NCBI GenBank assembly: GCA_003640385.1 | Contig: RCAB01000358.1 | Coordinates: forward strand, 1 to 64,000 | From: Setaria digitata | Taxonomy: Eukaryota; Nematoda; Chromadorea; Rhabditida; Setariidae | Reading direction: 5' to 3' | DNA length: 64,000 nucleotides | In this document: positions 1 through 13,200 of the stretch, in pieces | How positions within the stretch are numbered: the first letter of the stretch is position 1 | How the letters are laid out: every line of letters starts with the position of its first letter | Notes under the pieces: generated by a model | The model's database searches: none | Seen by the model: the letters and a program-made list of their open reading frames with translations, nothing else | What the model was told of the DNA's origin: nothing | Translations under genes and position numbers: made by a program

Positions 1-1613
1 TTTTTTTTCTCATTTTTCATTTCTCTGATTCTTGGTAAATTTGAAAAAGATTTTGTCAATTTCCATATTTAGTAATTTATTTTTATCCCGAAAATTTTTT
101 TCCATTTAAACCGCAGCATTTCATTTCGTATCCAGTAATTTTTCATGTGACGATAGAATTATTTTACATCTTCGTGCTTATTTTTAAATATATATTTTTT
201 AAATCTATATATTTCAATATGATCTTTTCTTTTTGAATTTGAAATTTTCTCCAGCATGTTTGTCTTTTGCTTTATAATAGAAGGAATAGAGTATCTCTGG
301 CTAATTTAATGGATTCATGGGATAGATATTCTCAGGAAAAAGCATGGACGATTTTCTAGTACCATATATATCATCCCATTAATTAATTAATATTTCAAAA
401 GGATTGATGGTTGATGTATATGCGTGCTTGTTGATTTCGTTCCAATCTACATAGCGTGTATAAATTATAGAAGGAAAGATGTACAGACTTGTATGAATGG
501 TTAGATAGATGGATCATAGGGTGGAAATATTGTGACACCTGTCGTAGTTGTCATTGTTAGGCTAGACAATCAACGAGGTCATCAAGTTCGATTTTCGATG
601 CTTGTTTATGGTTAGCATTTTACGGATGAGTGAGTAACTTTAATGTGCTGTAATTCTTGAATGCTATTTTAAAGCTAAAAGGAAGCAAAAAAAAGAAAAA
701 AAAAAAAGGAAACGAAGTATAAAAGCTTGAAAGTTATTATTCAAATCAGTTATTGAGTACTTAATTATATGTTGATGAGTTGGGGAAAGTGCGTTCGTAC
801 TACTTATGGATAATTTCATATTTAAAATAGTATAATAAATGGATGGTATTTTCGACATCTTTCCTTGTTTGAAAATATACTATTTCCAAACATTTCATCT
901 TAAATTTAGACAAAATTTTTCGTATTATTTGACAGTTAATTAGTTAATTGGCTACTTGAATATCTCCTCTTTTTCTTTTCCTTTCATTTTTTTATTGCTC
1001 AAATTCATTTTACTTATCATCTCTATGTAGGAATGAAGATGATAAGCAAAATTGTTTTATAATTTAGTAAAAAAAAAAAATAGAGGAATATTTTGAAAAT
1101 GACAAGTATTGATGATATCGAGCAAATTAAAAGAACTCCAAAAAGCAATAAATATTCGTTCGCAAATATTAAATTGGTAACATCGAATAACTCTTATGAC
1201 TAATAAAAGTGCAGTTCTGAAAATTGTATTCCCTGTGTTTCAAATTAAGCTAGATCAATTTGGCTAAAATTTCTGCCTTCTTTTTCCAATCAAAATTATA
1301 AAATTAAAATTAATCATGGAATACAGTTATAGCTTAAAATGCTCTAACAACCTAGAATTTCGTACTTTTCAAAGAAAAAAAAAAATTTTTAAATAATTTC
1401 AAAAATCCCTTTTATCATATTCATTAACAAATATAAGAATATATTGCAAGACAAAAAAAAAAAAAAATTAGAATTAGTGGAATATAATTGCTGTACGTCG
1501 ACCAACAGGTCGATGATCAGCACATAGACTTTTTTCTTTTCTCTTTTTTTTTTTTTTTTTTTTTTTCCAGAACCTATGAATCAATCCATAATTAATTTTT
1601 GTTTTATTTCCAG
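1..1613. other. Left flank without recognisable gene
   Basis: AT-rich sequence with many stops in all frames and poly-A/poly-T runs of 10-20 bases. I see no exon pair with consistent phase and no RNA gene. It may be intron or intergenic DNA of a gene that lies mostly outside the window. Confidence 0.5.
1490..1520. repeat. Short inverted repeat
   Basis: A perfect 6-bp arm TCGACC, a 4-base loop AACA and the complementary arm GGTCGA are flanked further out by GCTG and CAGC, which also pair. The result would be a small hairpin with an internal loop. It stands out because the surroundings are nearly pure A/T. Function is unknown. Confidence 0.5.
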
Positions 1614-1642
1614 GCGGTGAAACAAGCATCAAGAGTGAACAG
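1614..1642 (+). other. Candidate 29-nt microexon
   Basis: A pyrimidine-rich acceptor (TTTATTTCCAG) is followed by 29 nt and a donor AG|GTAAAA. Read with two leading bases the exon is open (GGETSIKSEQ) and ends on a codon boundary. No partner exon could be assigned. It could belong to a gene running off the left edge, to an upstream exon of unc-86, or be chance. Confidence 0.25.
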
Positions 1643-1915
1643 GTAAAATGCAATGAATGAAAAGAGGAGAGAAGAAGAGGGATGATGATTCGGTTACCTG
1701 AAAGAAAATCTATTCAAATTAATAGAGCTTAGAAATAGAGGAAAATATAGATTTGAGTGAGAGATATGGTTCAATTAATTGTATTATGCTATCAAGCAAT
1801 AATACTCACTTACTGAGATTATATAAATCGAGACACCTGATATTTCAGCGATAATCTCAATATATAAAACAACACCACAAATATTTATATATATATATAT
1901 ATATAATCTTTATCA

Positions 1916-2305
1916 TGTTATTCCAATAAATTTAAAGTTAAATTTGAGGGGTAAAATTTGAAATTGAGCATAAATTTTAATCGAAATTATAGCAACCATA
2001 TATGATTAAAAGTTTGGCGAAATTTGAAAAAGAAAAAAAAAGTATTAAGATATGGGTGATAAAAATTTTGGACATTTATTTATTTATTCGTAAATTAATA
2101 ATATAATACTGTTTGAATTTTTGTAGTTTTGTTTACTTCATGACAATTAAATATCCATTTGAGTGTATATATCGTTATGCATCATCTACATAAGCTTTTC
2201 TATGTTATTTCAATAAATTTAAAGTTAAATTTCAGGGGTAAAATTTGAAATTGAGCATAAATTTTAATCGAAATTATAGCAACTATATATATGATTAAAA
2301 GTTTA
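1916..2305. repeat. Diverged direct repeat pair
   Basis: About 100 bp at 1916-2016 recurs at 2213-2305 with a few substitutions; both contain AATTTAAAGTTAAATTT followed by GGGGTAAAATTTG. The unique stretch between them is about 200 bp. No coding sequence is visible in either copy. Confidence 0.75.
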
Positions 2306-2645
2306 GCAAAAATTTTGTGGTTGATAAAAATTTTGAAATATTTGCTTTTCATAGATTAATAATATTGTTTGAATTTTTGTGATTTTGTTATTTAGTTTTT
2401 CTTTCGTATTATTATTATTAAATGTCTTGATTGTTACTTGTTAAGAGTATTCGATGCTACTTTTACCTACTTTAGCAAAAATGAATTCGTCACTTAATGC
2501 GGAAATCATCAACAAAGAAGAGATTACTATGATTGTAACTGTTGTTATTATTATTATTACTATCAATATTGCTGTTAATACTCATTGCTATTATTATTAT
2601 TATTATAATTATAATTATTATAATTATAATAATTATTATTATTAA

Positions 2646-3210
2646 TTATTATTATTATCATTATTATTATTATCATTATTATTATTATCATTATTATTAT
2701 TATCATTATTATTATTATCATTATTATTATTATCATTATTATTATTATCATTATTATTATTATCATTATTATTATTATCATTATTATTATTATCATTATT
2801 ATTATTATCATTATTATTATTATCATTATTATTATTATCATTATTATTATTATCATTATTATTATTATCATTATTATTATTATCATTATTATTATTATCA
2901 TTATTATTATTATCATTATTATTATTATCATTATTATTATTATCATTATTATTATTATCATTATTATTATTATCATTATTATTATTATCATTATTATTAT
3001 TATCATTATTATTATTATCATTATTATTATTATCATTATTATTATTATCATTATTATTATTATCATTATTATTATTATCATTATTATTATTATCATTATT
3101 ATTATTATCATTATTATTATTATCATTATTATTATTATCATTATTATTATTATCATTATTATTATTATCATTATTATTATTATCATTATTATTATTATCA
3201 TTATTATTAT
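2646..3210. repeat. 15-bp minisatellite, about 37 copies
   Basis: The unit ATTATTATTATTATC repeats with essentially no variation for about 560 bp, and is preceded from about 2540 by imperfect ATT/AAT trinucleotide sequence. Because the period is a multiple of three and the unit has no stop in several frames, ORFs of 190-250 codons open on both strands (poly-Tyr/His, Met/Ile and Asn/Asp patterns). These are artefacts of the repeat. Near-perfect identity suggests recent expansion or assembly collapse. Confidence 0.95.
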
Positions 3211-6200
3211 TGTTCAACCCTTATTGCCTTTTGGTTTAAATCATTTTTTTTTCTTTTCAATATCGCTATAGCGATCCTTTTTTTTTCCTCATATCAATGA
3301 TCATAATTATAATTATCAATCATCTACCGTACTACTCTTGTTACAAGTTTTTGATGATAAAAGCAGAATTCTGATAGCAATAATAAGTTTAGTATTTTAG
3401 AGTGTAGAAAAAAAGTTGGATCACTACTGTTTCTGATCAAATAGAAATATCATAACAAATAGTGCTGTATTTTTAAAATTTTGCATTCATAGTTTTCATT
3501 AAAATAATCAACAATACAGTATGCTAATTTGGATTTTTTTGATTCAAATCTCTTTTTTTTTTTTTTTTCTTCAACATGACCCTAATAATCAATCAGTTTT
3601 ACTCATATTAATGATCATAATTACAATTATTCATCCATTTTTGTCATCCCTTATATCTTTTCCTTTAGTCATCTATAATGCACCATTGTATAAATTAATT
3701 GTAGTAATAAAAATGATAGCAATAACTATTATAGTACAGTATAACGATCATATCATTCCGATTACAATATAATAATATCAGTGTATTATCGTAAAAGGAT
3801 TGATTAACGTGAATTAATTTTTACAGCGGTAGAAAATGTTGAATGAAAGGATGAAAAGAAAAATGAATTAATTATCCCAATGGGATTTCAAAAAAAAAAA
3901 AACGAAAATCAGAATGATATGGCATAAATCTCTGTCATCACATAACATTTAACCATCAAATCGTTTGATACTGATAAAACCGCAACGAATATTATTATCA
4001 ATTACCGTATAATCTCATGGGATTGATTACTTCCTGCTTTAACGGAAAATTCATTGATAAATGCCGACATAGTGACATATTTGGGTTAATTTTAATAGAG
4101 TTATTATTGTTAATTGTATGTCATAGTTCAGAGATTAAGTCTTTTCTCTTTCTTTTCTCTCTTTCATCTTCTTTTCGGAATGTTTAAATCACAAATTTAG
4201 TTAAATTAATTGTTAATGGGATGAAAAAAAAAACCTTTTTTTCATTTTTTTTTTTTTTTTTTTTGAAGACAAAATTGTTATTTGGGAAAAATGAAAGGAA
4301 ATGAAGGTATACAAAAAAAAAAAAATACAAAAAACAAAAACAAAAAGAGTATTTGTGACTTTAATTACACTTAGATAACCATATTAAAATCACTGTATGA
4401 ACGAAATTTAAACTAAAAATGACGTTAAGCATTTAAAATTTTTAGTATCACAATTATTTTCTTTTTTTTTTTTTTTTTTGTTTCATTCCATTCCAGTAAA
4501 ACGAATTATTGCCCGTAAATTTATTATTAATTAAATGAAAGCGTTTCGAAATATTTCAATATTGCGATTATTTCACTCACTAAATAATTGTAATTATTAT
4601 TTAGTGTTTCAATCTCTTTTTTTTTTTTCCAAATTATGCTACAGCACTGCTTTCAATTTTTCATAACATTTCTATTAAGTGCCCCATATAATAATTTATC
4701 ATTAATCAAGAAAAAGATTATTTGCATATATTGAAGAATATGTATATATCAATTATTTAATCTATTTAATAATTGCAATTATTGAATTGCAAAATATCAA
4801 ACCTTATCATTTCCAATTTTTCATATTATTTATGCAAAATTTACAGAATTTTTTTCACAAAAAATTAATTATTAAGTTATTAGTAACTAAAAAAAAATAA
4901 ATTTTTTTGTAATATTTAGTCATTTAAATTTGGTTGATTCATTCAACGATAACTATAACCGCAATAACTATTCAGTTTTTTTTTTTTTTTTTTTTTCATT
5001 TTAAAAAATTATATGATATTATTTCCAAAGCATATTTTACTCCTTTTTTTTTCTCTCTCTCTCTCTCTCTTTCTTTCAATTTGTCACAATAAAAACTAAG
5101 TGATATTTTCGAATTTTTACACTATCAGCATAAAATGCATTATTGTTTGATTATTTATTACTGTTCAAAAATAAATTTCATCTAATATTTAATTTATCAA
5201 GCAATAGTGCTTATTCATTTTTTTTTTCTTTGTTTAGTTTATAAAAAAGAAAAAAAAAACTCATATATATGTATATATATATAATATATATGATATCAAT
5301 GAATGAATAAAACAATTATAACTAGTGATTTAATAGAATAATTGGTAAATTAAGTGGAGCATATTATTTATGCAAAGACGAGTAAAATATTCTCTCCTGC
5401 TTTTAATGCTTTATCAGGAAGGAAGAAGATTTTCCCTTTTCTTACCCCCTAAAGGGCAAGCAAATATGACGGGAAAGTGGCCCGAAGTTCTCATACTTGA
5501 CACTTCTAAATGAGCATAGAAATGGACGATTTACTCTCCGTTAACCTCACTTAATGTTCTTTTTTTACCGTAATTAATGGATGATATTTGAGAAATGAAA
5601 CAGCCTAAAAATCTATAAAGTATTATTGAAGCATTTATTTTTCATCCTTTTAAATTTCAAAGAAAAAGGAGGAAAAAAAAAAAGAGGAAGAAAAGAAAGA
5701 GAAAAAAAATATAAAAAATTACTTGTCATCATAAAATTTTTCGGAATGGATTTGCAAAAAAGAAAAAAAAAACGAAAAAAAAAAGAGAGAAAAAGAAGAA
5801 AAATTCATTTATTAAATTCATTATTTTAAATGATGAATTAGAAAGTATAAACGTAAACATAACGTAAACCGTACATAAATCATACAAAATTATTTTTGTG
5901 ATATCCGGAACATACTCGATAGCTTAGAAGATATAATTAGTTAATTAAATATATGGTTAATTTTATTTATTAAAAATTTGTACTGGTAAGGCAAAAATAG
6001 CACAACCAAGTTGATTGGTATTTGAAATTCACTATAATTTTAAATAAACAATTTAATAATTTTTAGATACTATGTGTATATTATGATTCAATAAAAAGAT
6101 GAAAAGAAAAATAGAAGTGGAAAAATTTTTCTCATATAAAAAATAAATCTCCGACTTTAGAAGAAAAAAACAAAACAAAGTGATAAGTTTATTTTTAGCA

Positions 6201-8208
6201 TTCTCACTTATTTATATATACATTTATAAACATATATACAAATTTATGGATGCATAATTAAGAGAAAGATGTAAAATTTCTGTTTTCCTTTTAAATCATA
6301 AATTAGGAGGGAAAGAACAAAATTTCTGACTAATTAGCTTTGTTCTACCTTTTGTTTTTAACTTTTAAGTTTCGTTAAATCAAAAAGAAAAATAATAATA
6401 ATAATAATAATAATGAGAACAAGCCGAAATGAAGCGATACCAATTGATTGGCTGTATTTTCCTCTGCTAATTAGAAGTATATTATCATTAGTACAATTTC
6501 ATATATTGTGAATATTCCATTCTACCACTTCTACCATCCATAAAACATTTATAGATGTCATATTTGGGTGTGTGCGTGTGTCTGTTAGCCTGTCTGCACA
6601 CTCGTCTGTACTGGACTAGTTAAACTTTGATCTAAATAATGTAAAATTCTAGCTTTGCCTTCTTCCGTTTTTGTCTAATCATCGAGAATAGAAAAGATCT
6701 TTTTGCTTCATTGTAGACGATTAATTCAAGTCAAATGGGATGATCATGCGACTATAAACATATGTCGCATTAAGTGACTAGAACGACCTATTATCATATG
6801 AGAATTTCACTTTTTTTTTCTTCGTTTTTTGTTTCTTTACAATCACAAATTCGTTTATATTTCAGGAAAGAATAAGAATTGATAAGGAAAAAAAATTATA
6901 AAATGATAATAATAATGGTTAGTTTTATTATAATTTAATTTAAGTCACTTATTGAAATTTTTAAAGGCATCATTTTAATTAGCACTTTTCCACTTTTCAT
7001 TTCCTGAGTTTATAATTTTTTATTGCAATTATATTTCAGCATTTATGAATTTTTTGCTTAAAAATTTTAGTGCAATAAATTTGGCATATTTTGATTGACT
7101 TACTAAACAAACCTGAATTACTAAATAGAAGAGAAAGATTAACGCTGATTTAAATCTGCTTTATTTTAAATTACAATCTATAATCTAGCTTTAATTGATC
7201 CTAATTTATTTTATCATCTATTCTCAAATTTTCCAAAAGTCCCGAACATTTTGTAAGCTTATAGATTAAAGATTGAAATTTAAAAGTTATTTACAAAAAA
7301 GAAAAAGAAAATAAGAATTTGAGATCGAGATCCTATAAGTTAAAGGTTAACAAAGAGAAAGACCATTTGCTCCAGAAGGAAAATGTGCATTTGTCGACAT
7401 TGCACTTGATGAAATACATAACTGAACAGCTGACTGATGCATGTAAGGATTACGCAATACCAGGTGTTGTCATTAAATGTCCTATTTGTTATGCTGCTTA
7501 ATTAACCTATGAGCAGAAGGAAATAACGCAACTGATGTGAACTGATATAGGTAAAGATAGTTGACACGTAGGTGACACTATGACCTAAAAAGACAAGAGA
7601 ATCACATAGTTCCATATATAAATTCAAAAAATAATGAAAATATTTATATGATGTATGTATGTGTTTGTTTCTTTTATATTTTTATGACACAAGTACTACT
7701 GTAGTAGATTATGGTTAAATATCATATCGCAGGTGAAAAGATACGGTATAACTTATACTTAAATTAGGAACATTCAAATTTTTCTTCTTTTCACTCTCAG
7801 ACCTTTTACATTCAATAAAATTTAGACATTTGGCAAAATTACATAATGTTCCAGTATTTTAATAAGTTTAAAATAGCTTAGAGTGAGTGTAAAGAGTTTT
7901 GATCAAAAAAAAAAAAAAAAAAAGAGAAAGAAGGGATGCTTTCTTGACATTTAATATAATTAACATTTTCTTCGAAATTCAATTAAAAATACGTTGCATT
8001 ATCTTGACAAAATAAACATTATTAATACATAATCAACAAAAATTAATGGTAAAGAATTTATCTTTAAAAATTAATGAAATAGTTTATAATATTTGATTGT
8101 ATTCCAGAAGATGAAAACGAAAACAGTTATTTTAGTTAGATGAAGCGAAATATTCTAAATAATTAATAGAAATGGTACAAGCAATGAAAAGTATGTTGAT
8201 ATTCTTTT
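3211..8208. other. Gene-poor AT-rich region
   Basis: No supported gene. Contents are A/T homopolymers, a (CT)n run at about 5050-5070, an ATA/TAT dinucleotide stretch near 5263-5292, and an (ATA)n run at about 6390-6415. The only conspicuous open stretch is at 7319-7501. It may include distal regulatory DNA of unc-86, which starts at 10.2 kb, but no site can be named. Confidence 0.5.
7319..7501 (+). other. Isolated 60-codon ORF, possible exon relic
   Basis: The stretch encodes 60 residues rich in K/E/L with two Cys near the end (KCPIC) and is less AT-rich than its surroundings. The ORF opens on a TTG codon rather than ATG, and no flanking splice partners or homologue were recognised. It could be a decayed gene fragment or chance. 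Confidence 0.2.
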
Positions 8209-8770
8209 GTGAAATGAAATATTTCTAATAACTAGCAGAAATTAAGAAAAACAATAAAAGAATGTGTGATATTCTTTTCTTACGATAAACGTGTCTAATA
8301 CTTTTACGTGAAATGAAATATTTCTAATAACTAGCAGAAATTAAGAAAAACATTAAAAGAATGTGTGATATTCTTTTCTTACGATAAACGTGTCTAATAC
8401 TTTTACGTGAAATGAAATATTTCTAATAACTAGCAGAAATTAAGAAAAACATTAAAAGAATGTGTGATATTCTTTTCTTACGATAAACGTGTCTAATACT
8501 TTTACGTGAAATGAAATATTTCTAATAACTAGCAGAAATTAAGAAAAACATTAAAAGAATGTGTGATATTCTTTTCTTACGATAAACGTGTCTAATACTT
8601 TTACGTGAAATGAAATATTTCTAATAACTAGCAGAAATTAAGAAAAACATTAAAAGAATGTGTGATATTCTTTTCTTACGATAAACGTGTCTAATACTTT
8701 TACGTGAAATGAAATATTTCTAATAACTAGCAGAAATTAAGAAAAACAATGAAACGTGTGATATTCTCAC
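8209..8770. repeat. 99-bp minisatellite, five full copies plus partial
   Basis: Units start at 8209, 8308, 8407, 8506, 8605 and 8704 (partial), each opening with GTGAAATGAAATATTTC. The internal units are almost identical, while sequence at 8150-8208 and 8746-8800 looks like degraded copies. That edge decay is the usual pattern for arrays homogenised by unequal exchange. The unit contains stops in all frames and no coding signal. Confidence 0.93.
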
Positions 8771-10225
8771 GTGAAATGGAATAATTAACAGCTTCTGTAT
8801 TATTGCGAATAATTAACGGAAGTCAATAACAGCAATAAAAATTGGTTGTAGCTCTCACGAGAAGTCAAAGATTACGATTATCCGAGATGAAATGATTGAA
8901 AAAAGAAAAAAAAAAAATCCATTCCTTCATCGTCTTCCCTTTTATCCCTTTCGTCTTTTTCTTTTTCTCTTTTCTTTGTTGAAATATTTCTATTTAAAAA
9001 AAAAAAGTTTGAAAATTTGAAACAAAAAAAAAGTGCAAAATGTACATGCAATAGGCTGTTAATGGATAAAAAAAAAAAATTAGAATATTTGCTATAATAT
9101 ACTTTCCATCATTCTTTTCATCTTTTCCTTTCTTTCCTTTTACTCTTTTTCTTTTTTTTTTCACCTTTTTTTTCCCCTTCTCCTACCACTATCTTACCAT
9201 TCTTCTCTCTGTCTGTTTTCAGGAATCAACAATGCATCATTTTCTTATTTCTTTTCTCTTTCATTTTTTTTTTCCTTCCTTTTTTTTTTTTTTTTTTTTT
9301 GACAAATCAGAAAATGCTATTAAGGCGGTGCCAAATATATTTTGTGGATCAATGCATTTCAGGGATACGGTAATCGGAATGCCACAATGAAAATGCAATA
9401 AGAGAAAAGTGAAGGAGGGTAAATGAAAGTAGCTTATGTTCAATTTATCGAGAAGCATTTTCTGCGATGCTCATCGCTTATCGACCAATGCGGACGTGTC
9501 GCCCTATATGTCAACCCTTCTTGAATAGCAAATGCCACATTTATCTCTCTACCTTTTCCTCTGCTAAACTTCGAAATAACCAATAATTCATTCATTCATT
9601 CACTATTTTCATTACCGAAATTGTTTTCCATACAAATTGAAGAAAATTTGCATTCTTGAAATTGTTTTTTTTTTTCTTGCACAAATCGATGAAAGTTCTT
9701 TTTTGACACTGTCAGGATTATTTACATAAATTGAAGAGAATTTTTCACTACCAGAATTGTTCGTTTTTGTATAAATTGGAGGTAAATTTTCACTGTTACA
9801 AATTGCTTTATAATATACAGATTGAAGGAAGTTTTCATTACCGGAATTTGTTTTCTGTAGAAACCGGAGAAAAAAAAATTTCTTTGTGAAAATTATTTTG
9901 CTGCATAATAAGCTATAAAAAGTTTATTATTTATTCGGAATTGCTCGTTTGTTTTTTTTTTATTTTTCTTTATCCTGCATAAGCTGGAGAAAGTTTTTTC
10001 ATCATTCCTGTCTTTCAGGAATTTTAAACAATTGAAATTTGCAACAGTTATTTTCTGGCTTTATTTACTTTTCTGTTTACTTGTTCATTTGTTTGTTTTT
10101 TTTTTTGTTTTTTTTTCTTTTGTTTAAAATTTTTATCCTACGATAAAGTGTATATACAAATTATACACGACCTTACGGTAACGTGAAGAGGAAAAAAGAG
10201 AAAAAAAAGAAAAAAAAAAGAAAGA
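8771..10225. other. Upstream flank of unc-86
   Basis: No coding sequence seen. The region has long pyrimidine runs, including a T20 run around 9281-9300, and several loosely similar segments at 9600-9990 that repeat the theme ATAAATTGAAG...TTTTCACTACC..GAATTG, suggesting old local duplication. The unc-86 promoter probably lies here, but no motif is diagnostic. Confidence 0.4.
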
Positions 10226-13200
10226 ATGCAATCATCACAACGATTATATCCTGGATTAAATACGATTACATCTGCTGCTACCATGACACGTTATTCACCT
10301 ACTGGTACCGGAGCAACAACTGCAGCAGCTGCATACCGTACTCGAATGCCTAGTGTAGGTATTCATAAGCTTATCATCATTTATCACTATTATCAAGCAC
10401 CAAATTTAATCCTTTAACCTAACTACACTGGTTTCACGTTCATTTACTAAAGTATTTTGTATTTGTTTACACTTTGAATAATATAAATAAATTTTTTATA
10501 TGTGCAATGAACAATAAAAGTAATAAAAAAGAAAAAAGATCCTTGCTCAATAATGCAAACACTAACAATTAATTGTAATAATAATAATTGTGAATAAAAT
10601 GATTTAAAAAAAAATTGATTAAATTCCAATGGTATCAAAAAATCAAGAAAGCAACGATGGCATGGTAAAATAAAGTATAACAAATATAATTAACAGACCT
10701 ATTTATTAATGAAAATTTTTTTCCACCTTCTAATTAACATTACTATGAAGCAATCACTCAATCCTACCCACTCCATCGTCAAAAGCTTGTCAAATGATAG
10801 TTATCAACTATTCATTCACATTTATTGAAATATTCATTCATTCGCAATCGGTATATGTACAGAGATATATGTGTCGCTGTGTGCATTTTTGTTGCAATTA
10901 TGTTTACTTATTTATTATTTATTTATTTATTCAATTATTTATCTGTTTGTTTGTCTATTATAGATATATATATTTAAAAAAATGAAAAAAAAGAACAAAT
11001 AGAAAAAAATATATGAATGTAGGTTTTAGAATCATTGAAAATTGATTGAACCTTTACAAGCATTAATAATTGGACTTTTTTTTGTTCGTTTACTTATTTC
11101 ATGCTATTCAAAAAGGTAATTTTTAGGAGCTAGAATAAATAATTGTTGAGAATTTCGTAATAATTGTTATTTTCTTGATTTCACTTATTTGTTTTCTTTC
11201 TCATTTGCAATGCTTCACATATTATTAATCTGGGACGACTTTAAGAAATTTAGTTATGTGATTGATAAATTACTAGAAGATTTCTTTGCATCTTAAGTCT
11301 AATCAAATTTCTTTCCTATGCAATTCGCACATATATTTTTATGTTTTAGATGATCAGTGACATGCTAATAAGTTCCAAGTTAAAATTACTTTAATTAAGC
11401 TATAAAATCAATTAAAAAAAAGGCAGAAAATTATTATTGGATGCATCAATTTAGTGGCTGCTTATTAGATGGTAATCTAAGTTTCCAAAATTTTCAAGAT
11501 ATTTTTAAATTAGCAAATAAATTATTAATTTCAGTATATTTTGAATAGCGTTACATTAGCATTGAATTTTGATCACCTTTCTTTATATTCTAAAAATCAT
11601 ATGGTTACATGGTTTCACTCCAACTTGAATTGAAAAATTGGCTCAAAAAATTGAATTAACATCAAAAAATTTTCCGAGTTTTTGTTAATAAAAGCCAGAA
11701 GGATTTAACAGGTAAATTATATTAGTCCATATTTTACAGCCAGCTTTCTTCAATATTTTTTTGGATCATTGAGTTTTTAATAATTTGTTTTTCATTCACT
11801 TCTTGCAATAATCTTTTTGTTTTTCCTGTATATTACTTCTAAATATTAAGCTCAATTTTATTATACAATTCAAATTTGCTGGATAGTACAAAAAGTAGAA
11901 GAAAAAATATTAAAAAATATTTAAAGTTATATTTCACAAAATTTAACCTATAGCGCTAGCACATATTATATATTTATAGTAATACTGCTAAATTATGAAA
12001 GCCTTAAAAATTAAAAAAGAATATGAAGAATTGAGTTTTTTATCACCATAATGCGTGATACATATTACAAATTCACCTTCTGCCATATGTTTATTAAATA
12101 TAATAAAATTCAAAAAACAAAATTTTTTTATTTGACTATTCAATTGCTGAATTTTCTTTTTCATATGATTTTCTTGTCTAGTTATTTTGATCCAAAATTT
12201 TCAGAATTTTCAAACAAATTCAATTTTCGGCACCTTCGATGATACTTTATTTCAAGCAAGAGCAGCACAAGCCGCTCTTGCTGAAATTGACGTCAAAAAT
12301 GTTAACATGGCTGCTAGTGGAATGCTTCGTCCAACTGACATGTTTCCGTACGTGATGGCATTACTTTTTGTATTTTCGTTTTTTATTTTTAAATTTTTAA
12401 TTCGAAACAATTTTTTCCAAAAGAGTTTCTAGTTACTTGAAAATGTTCTCACTTCGAGAATTTTCAATTAATCTATCAATTTCCGTTTTATTCATGCAAT
12501 TGAATTTTGATCATTTTTGATCAGACATGATAATTTTCAGTTATCATCCTACAGCAGCATCACACTTGCCATCGTCCGGTGAATTTGAATCTTCTACAAT
12601 TTCACAAAGTTCAATTATTGATTCATCTATGAATCATGCAGCTGATTCAATGGCTTCCTTACAGGTAAATAATTATTCCCGTTAATTAATCGCCCGATAT
12701 TTGCCTTTTTCTTCTATACCGTATTATATTTCAATCGAACATATTTTTATTTTTGTTGCTGCTGCTGCTTTTTTTTTTTTTTTTTTTTGTTTTCTTCAAA
12801 TTAAACTTCGAATCAAATTTTTAATTGCAATTTTTCGCCTTTTCTGTTTTTCCCTTCACAAACTTTGACTTCCATTGTTTCATCTAATTATTTTTAATGA
12901 TTTAATTTAATAATTTTAACAAAAAATTTCTAGCATGTAATGGCAATGCAACATTATCCAACAGCACAATTTTCACAGTATCCAATACCGTCACCGTTTG
13001 CAACTGCAACTGCTGTTGTTGCATCGCAAAGTGCTGCTGCAGCTGCAATGCCAATCTATCCATTGTCAGCTCAAACTACAGGTTACAAAATAATCCTTAT
13101 CACAATCGTAAATAATAAGAAAATATATATATATTTTTTATATATTTTTGCCCCATATATGTATATATATATATGGGGCAAAAAAAGTTATTTGTTAAAA

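Noticed and set aside
2542..3300. Long ORFs of 190-252 codons on both strands
   Set aside because: They are produced by a stop-free 15-bp repeat; no start context, splice sites or biased composition beyond the repeat.
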